Positions 5,661 through 8,133 of a DNA stretch of 8,133 nucleotides are shown one piece after another. Both the position numbers and the translations under genes were made by a program. This stretch comes from Sva-07 sp031430875 (lineage in GTDB: Bacteria > Actinomycetota > Acidimicrobiia > Acidimicrobiales > Ilumatobacteraceae), in NCBI GenBank assembly GCA_031430875.1, contig JANPCI010000347.1, forward strand, positions 1 through 8,133. Reading direction: 5' to 3'. Position 1 is the stretch's first letter. Every line of letters begins with the position of its first letter. Below the pieces are notes generated by a model. That model saw only the letters and a program-made list of their open reading frames with translations, made no database searches and was not told the DNA's origin.

Positions 5661-5679
5661 TGCCGATCCCGGGTCGGCA
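5661..5679. promoter_or_regulatory. 19-bp inverted repeat over the aroQ -35 region
   Basis: TGCCGATCCCGGGTCGGCA is a near-perfect palindrome: eight of nine pairs match around the central base and the ninth is a T-G wobble. Its centre lies near -29 of the predicted aroQ transcript start, overlapping the expected -35. A repressor site is plausible; as an RNA it would be a compact hairpin, but no T-run or upstream gene end makes a terminator role likely. The cognate regulator is unknown. Confidence 0.45.
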
Positions 5680-5692
5680 CCGGTTGATTTCC

Positions 5693-5721
5693 TTGAGTTC
5701 GTCACCCGCAGAACCGATACA
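5693..5721 (+). promoter_or_regulatory. Possible promoter of the EAL-HDOD gene
   Basis: TTGAGT (5693-5698) and GATACA (5716-5721) are separated by 17 nt. The -35 matches four of six consensus positions; the -10 is weaker. The site would leave about a 100-nt leader before the ATG at 5832, which has a GAGG ribosome site at 5821-5824. Confidence 0.3.
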
Positions 5722-5831
5722 ACATGAGACATCGGCCGCTCGGGGACGATGCAGGCAAGCTGGGACAGACGATTGGGCACGATTCGATCACGCAGCGCAG
5801 TCGCAGCTGACGCGACACCAGAGGCGACCGC

Positions 5832-7067
5832 ATGACCGCGGAAGTGTTCCTCGGACGTCAACCGATGGTCGACGCTGACCGCCAGGTCTTCGGGTACGAA
5901 CTGCTGTACCGCGGTGGGCCCGACTCGGCCATCTTCGACGACCCTGATGCGGCCACACGCGGCGTCATGGAGCGCGTGCTGCTCCAGTGGGGTATGGAAC
6001 ACGTGGTCGGAGACCGATTCGGAATGATCAACGCGAGCGCCAGCCTCGTTGTCCACGGCCTCCATCGAGCCATGCCGCCCGAGGCCATGATCATCGAAGT
6101 CCGCGAAGAGACGCCGTTCGACGACGACACGATCACCGCGCTCCAACAGGCCCGATATGACGGCTACCACTTCACGCTTGACAACGTCAGCCGTCTCGGC
6201 GACCTCGAACGTTCCCAGCTGCTCCCCCTGGCGAGCATCGTGAAGATCGAACTGACGACGACGCACGACGCCGAGATTCCGCGATTGATCGACCTCGCCC
6301 GCGAACGATCGCCGGGCATTCAGATCGTGGCCGAGAAGGTCGAGTCGGTCGACGACTTCAAGCGGTGCGTCGAGCACGGGTTCGATCTGTTCCAGGGCTA
6401 CTACATCGCGAAACCGGAGCTACTCCGACGCCCTGCTCGACCCGCTGGAACCCGGTCGGCCGCCGCGCTGCACGATTCACTCGTCAGCCAGGGTCGCGGG
6501 ATTGATGTCGGTGCCCTGGAGACGATCATCGCGAGTGACCCATCACTGGCGTTCCGACTGCTCACAGCGGTCAACGCCAACGCATTCGGACTCGACCGCA
6601 ACGTGCATTCACTCGATCAGGCGATGAGCCTGCTCGGGCCGGAGAAGCTGCGCTGCCTCGCCGAGCTGATCGCATCCTCGGGCGACACCATCGACGACGA
6701 TGCCCACATCACGAGAGGTGCCGTACGCGCCCGCATGGCAGCGGAACTCCTCGCCGGCACCGACCAGGCCGGCAGTGGGGTGACGGTGGCTCTGCTGTCG
6801 ACGACCGATCAGCTCTACGGGACGCCGATGGCCGAACTGCTCGCGGAGTTGCCCGTCACCGACGAGATCGTCGGCGCCCTGTTGAACGGGCGCGGCCGAC
6901 TCGGCGAGACGCTTGACATCATCAGGGCGTGTGAACGCAACGACATCGCCCTGCTCGATGAGCTCGCTCCGGGACGCCGCGATGACCTCCGCGCCATACA
7001 CACTGCGGCTGTCGACGAAGTTGCGGGTGTGAGCGAGCCCGACAACGTTGCTCGAGTTCAACGCTGA
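5832..7067 (+). CDS. EAL-HDOD signalling protein (YuxH-like), degenerate EAL domain
   Basis: The product is 411 residues with an N-terminal EAL-like domain (about 5-200) and a C-terminal HDOD domain (about 215-375). The opening FLGRQPMVDADRQVFGYELLYRG is characteristic of this COG3434-type architecture. EAL positions seen are Glu23 (YELL), Asn67, Glu89, Asp117, Lys138, Glu168 (AEKVES) and Gln188 (FQGYYIAKPE). The paired Asp motif of active phosphodiesterases (DDFG) reads D-N-V-S, so c-di-GMP hydrolysis is doubtful and a binding or scaffold role is more likely. The HDOD part (ASDPSLAFRLLTAVNANAF, then VHSLDQAMSLLGPEKLRCLAELI) resembles HD folds but has no catalytic His-Asp pair, as usual for HDOD. 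GAGG lies 7 nt before the ATG. No membrane segment is visible. The DoxX-family gene begins 27 nt downstream. Confidence 0.88.
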   Translation: MTAEVFLGRQPMVDADRQVFGYELLYRGGPDSAIFDDPDAATRGVMERVLLQWGMEHVVGDRFGMINASASLVVHGLHRAMPPEAMIIEVREETPFDDDTITALQQARYDGYHFTLDNVSRLGDLERSQLLPLASIVKIELTTTHDAEIPRLIDLARERSPGIQIVAEKVESVDDFKRCVEHGFDLFQGYYIAKPELLRRPARPAGTRSAAALHDSLVSQGRGIDVGALETIIASDPSLAFRLLTAVNANAFGLDRNVHSLDQAMSLLGPEKLRCLAELIASSGDTIDDDAHITRGAVRARMAAELLAGTDQAGSGVTVALLSTTDQLYGTPMAELLAELPVTDEIVGALLNGRGRLGETLDIIRACERNDIALLDELAPGRRDDLRAIHTAAVDEVAGVSEPDNVARVQR

Positions 7068-7094
7068 CCACACGCCACCTGTCAGGCTGACGTC

Positions 7095-7604
7095 ATGAAC
7101 GACGCCGACGCCATTGACTTCGCCCTCCTCCTGCTGCGATGCGGAGTGGGTGCGGTGATGTTGGCCCACGGCATCAACCACATCCGCCCGAACATCGACG
7201 GTACCGCTGGGTGGTTCGGTTCGATGGGAATGAAGCCGCCGAAGCTGCATGCCTGGCTGGCCAGCATCACCGAGATCGGCGGTGGACTGGCGTTGATCGT
7301 GGGGTTGCTGACACCGTTTGCAGCGGCGGGGGTCGTCGGGGTGATGTTCGTTGCGTGGGCGATCAATCACCGAGGCAACGGGTTCTTCATCTTCCGGCCG
7401 GGCGAGGGCTGGGAGTACGTGATGACGCTCGGCATCGTGGGCCTGACGATCGGCGCAATCGGGCCGGGCACCTGGTCGCTCGACCATGCCCTCGACCTGA
7501 CCGACGACCTCGGCGGCACGACGGGTTTGCTGATCGCGGCGATCGGTGGCATCGGCGGTGGCGCCGCCCTGCTCGCCGGCTTCTGGCGCCCCGACAAGGA
7601 GTAG
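7095..7604 (+). CDS. DoxX-family integral membrane protein
   Basis: The product is 169 residues, slightly longer than the usual 130-150, with about four or five hydrophobic segments near residues 8-28, 55-72, 75-92, 108-125 and 143-163. The first helix followed by HGINHI, then a Trp/Gly-rich turn and a helix with EIGGGLALIVGLLTPFAA, is typical of DoxX/SURF4-like membrane proteins. Some DoxX proteins are thiosulfate:quinone oxidoreductase subunits and mycobacterial ones act with superoxide dismutase in oxidative-stress complexes; the role here is unknown. An AGG lies about 9 nt before the ATG. The 27-nt gap after the EAL-HDOD stop suggests co-transcription. It converges with the histidine phosphatase gene, 3 nt between stops. 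Confidence 0.85.
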   Translation: MNDADAIDFALLLLRCGVGAVMLAHGINHIRPNIDGTAGWFGSMGMKPPKLHAWLASITEIGGGLALIVGLLTPFAAAGVVGVMFVAWAINHRGNGFFIFRPGEGWEYVMTLGIVGLTIGAIGPGTWSLDHALDLTDDLGGTTGLLIAAIGGIGGGAALLAGFWRPDKE

Positions 7605-7607
7605 GCG

Positions 7608-8133
7608 TCAGATCAGGGGTTGGGCTGCGGTGCTGAACCTGGCGCTCAGGTGCGAGGTGTCGTTCCAGCAGCGAACCACCCAGCGATCGGCAGCGACGAC
7701 GATGTGGGTGATCGAGGCGTTGTCGGCACCGGTGAAGGAGAATCCGGTCGACCCTGTTGCGATGTTCATCACCTCGCCGATGACGCCGCCGTGCACCACA
7801 GCGACGACGAGCTCGTCGGGATGAGCGGCGGCGATACGTTCGATGCCCCGCTGTACCCGGTTGCGGAATTGATGGGCGGGCTCGCCGCCGGGAATCACAT
7901 CCCAGCGCTGCTCGACGTACATGAGCTGGGCGATCGGGTCGCCGTCGGCAACCCGCTTGCGGAACTCTCCGCCCTCCCAGTCACCGAGGAACACCTCGCG
8001 GAGGTCGGCCTCGACGATCGGTGTCAGCCCGAGCTGCTCGACGAGCGGCGCTGCGGTCTGGACGGTTCGCTGGAGCGTGGTGACGTACACCGCGGCGATC
8101 CGTTCGCCGGTGTCGATGAGACGTTGCGCGGCG
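7608..8133 (-). CDS. Histidine phosphatase (phosphoglycerate mutase-like) family protein, 5' end missing
   Basis: About 175 residues are visible; the frame is open to the right edge. The first catalytic RHG motif must lie beyond the window. Present are the family's YVTTLQRTVQTAAPLVEQLGL (SxLxRAxQTA-like phosphate-pocket segment), the acid region LREVFLGDWEGGEF, a GEPAHQFRNRV helix, and the second catalytic His in VVAVVHGGVIG. Members hydrolyse or transfer phosphate through a phospho-histidine; substrates range from 3-phosphoglycerate to sugar and nucleotide phosphates or cobalamin precursors, so no specific reaction is assigned. A GTG at 8090 is within this frame but cuts the family core, so it is not the start. 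It converges with the DoxX gene and no terminator hairpin fits between them. Confidence 0.88.
   Translation of the reverse strand, partial: AAQRLIDTGERIAAVYVTTLQRTVQTAAPLVEQLGLTPIVEADLREVFLGDWEGGEFRKRVADGDPIAQLMYVEQRWDVIPGGEPAHQFRNRVQRGIERIAAAHPDELVVAVVHGGVIGEVMNIATGSTGFSFTGADNASITHIVVAADRWVVRCWNDTSHLSARFSTAAQPLI

Noticed and set aside
5478..6377. Minus-strand open frame covering the aroQ start and the EAL domain
   Set aside because: It overlaps two well-supported genes in other frames or strand and has no motif.
7081..7091. Small palindrome GTCAGGCTGAC just before the DoxX start
   Set aside because: Arms of only 5 bp in GC-rich DNA, overlapping the ribosome-site region; too weak to call an operator.
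6609..7487. Minus-strand open frame antisense to the HDOD domain and DoxX gene
   Set aside because: Composition rich in Arg/His/Gln as expected from antisense of GC-rich coding DNA; no family features.
1..8133. Mobile elements, CRISPR arrays, tRNA or rRNA genes, defence or biosynthetic gene clusters
   Set aside because: No transposase or integrase motifs, spaced repeats, tRNA-like folds or rRNA segments were seen; gene content looks like ordinary chromosome.

Overview
The window reads as ordinary chromosomal DNA from a high-GC actinobacterium. An F420-type luciferase-like oxidoreductase, a DosR-like box, apparent leaderless promoters (a -10 hexamer 6-7 nt before ATG), and the cupredoxin, YceI, VOC and DoxX gene types together suggest the Acidimicrobiia (Ilumatobacter-like). 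That placement is inference from gene style, not a database match. No rRNA, tRNA, CRISPR array, insertion sequence or phage gene was seen. Ten protein genes are supported, two of them cut by the window edges. There is no gene-free stretch over 300 bases; the longest gaps are 1942-2151 and 5642-5831.

Layout. Positions 1-518 (minus) hold the N-terminal part of a membrane-anchored type-1 copper protein that runs off the left edge through a Gly-Gly-Asp-Ala-Ala-Ala repeat linker. It is divergent from an LLM-class oxidoreductase (641-1498, plus), and the shared upstream region carries a palindrome matching the DosR/DevR box core. A short, possibly C-terminally truncated GNAT-like gene follows (1564-1941), then a strong hairpin. 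A YceI gene (2152-2712) has a MarR-like operator over its predicted -35. A VOC-family gene (2751-3278, minus) converges with yceI and diverges from a TauD/TfdA dioxygenase gene (3369-4298, plus). That gene ends 1 nt from a convergent YczE/YitT-like membrane protein (4300-about 5079, minus), which lies downstream of aroQ (5174-5641, minus). A divergent region with a 19-bp inverted repeat separates aroQ from an EAL-HDOD signalling gene (5832-7067, plus), probably co-transcribed with a DoxX-family gene (7095-7604). A histidine phosphatase gene (7608 to the right edge, minus) converges on DoxX with a 3-nt gap.

Functionally this is a mixed housekeeping and redox neighbourhood, not a single pathway. 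The best leads are regulatory: the DosR-like box next to the copper protein (possible hypoxia/NO control of a NirK-like or multicopper oxidase), the MarR-type operator on yceI, the inverted repeat at the aroQ promoter, and three starts fitting leaderless translation. I did not find a convincing undescribed multi-gene system.
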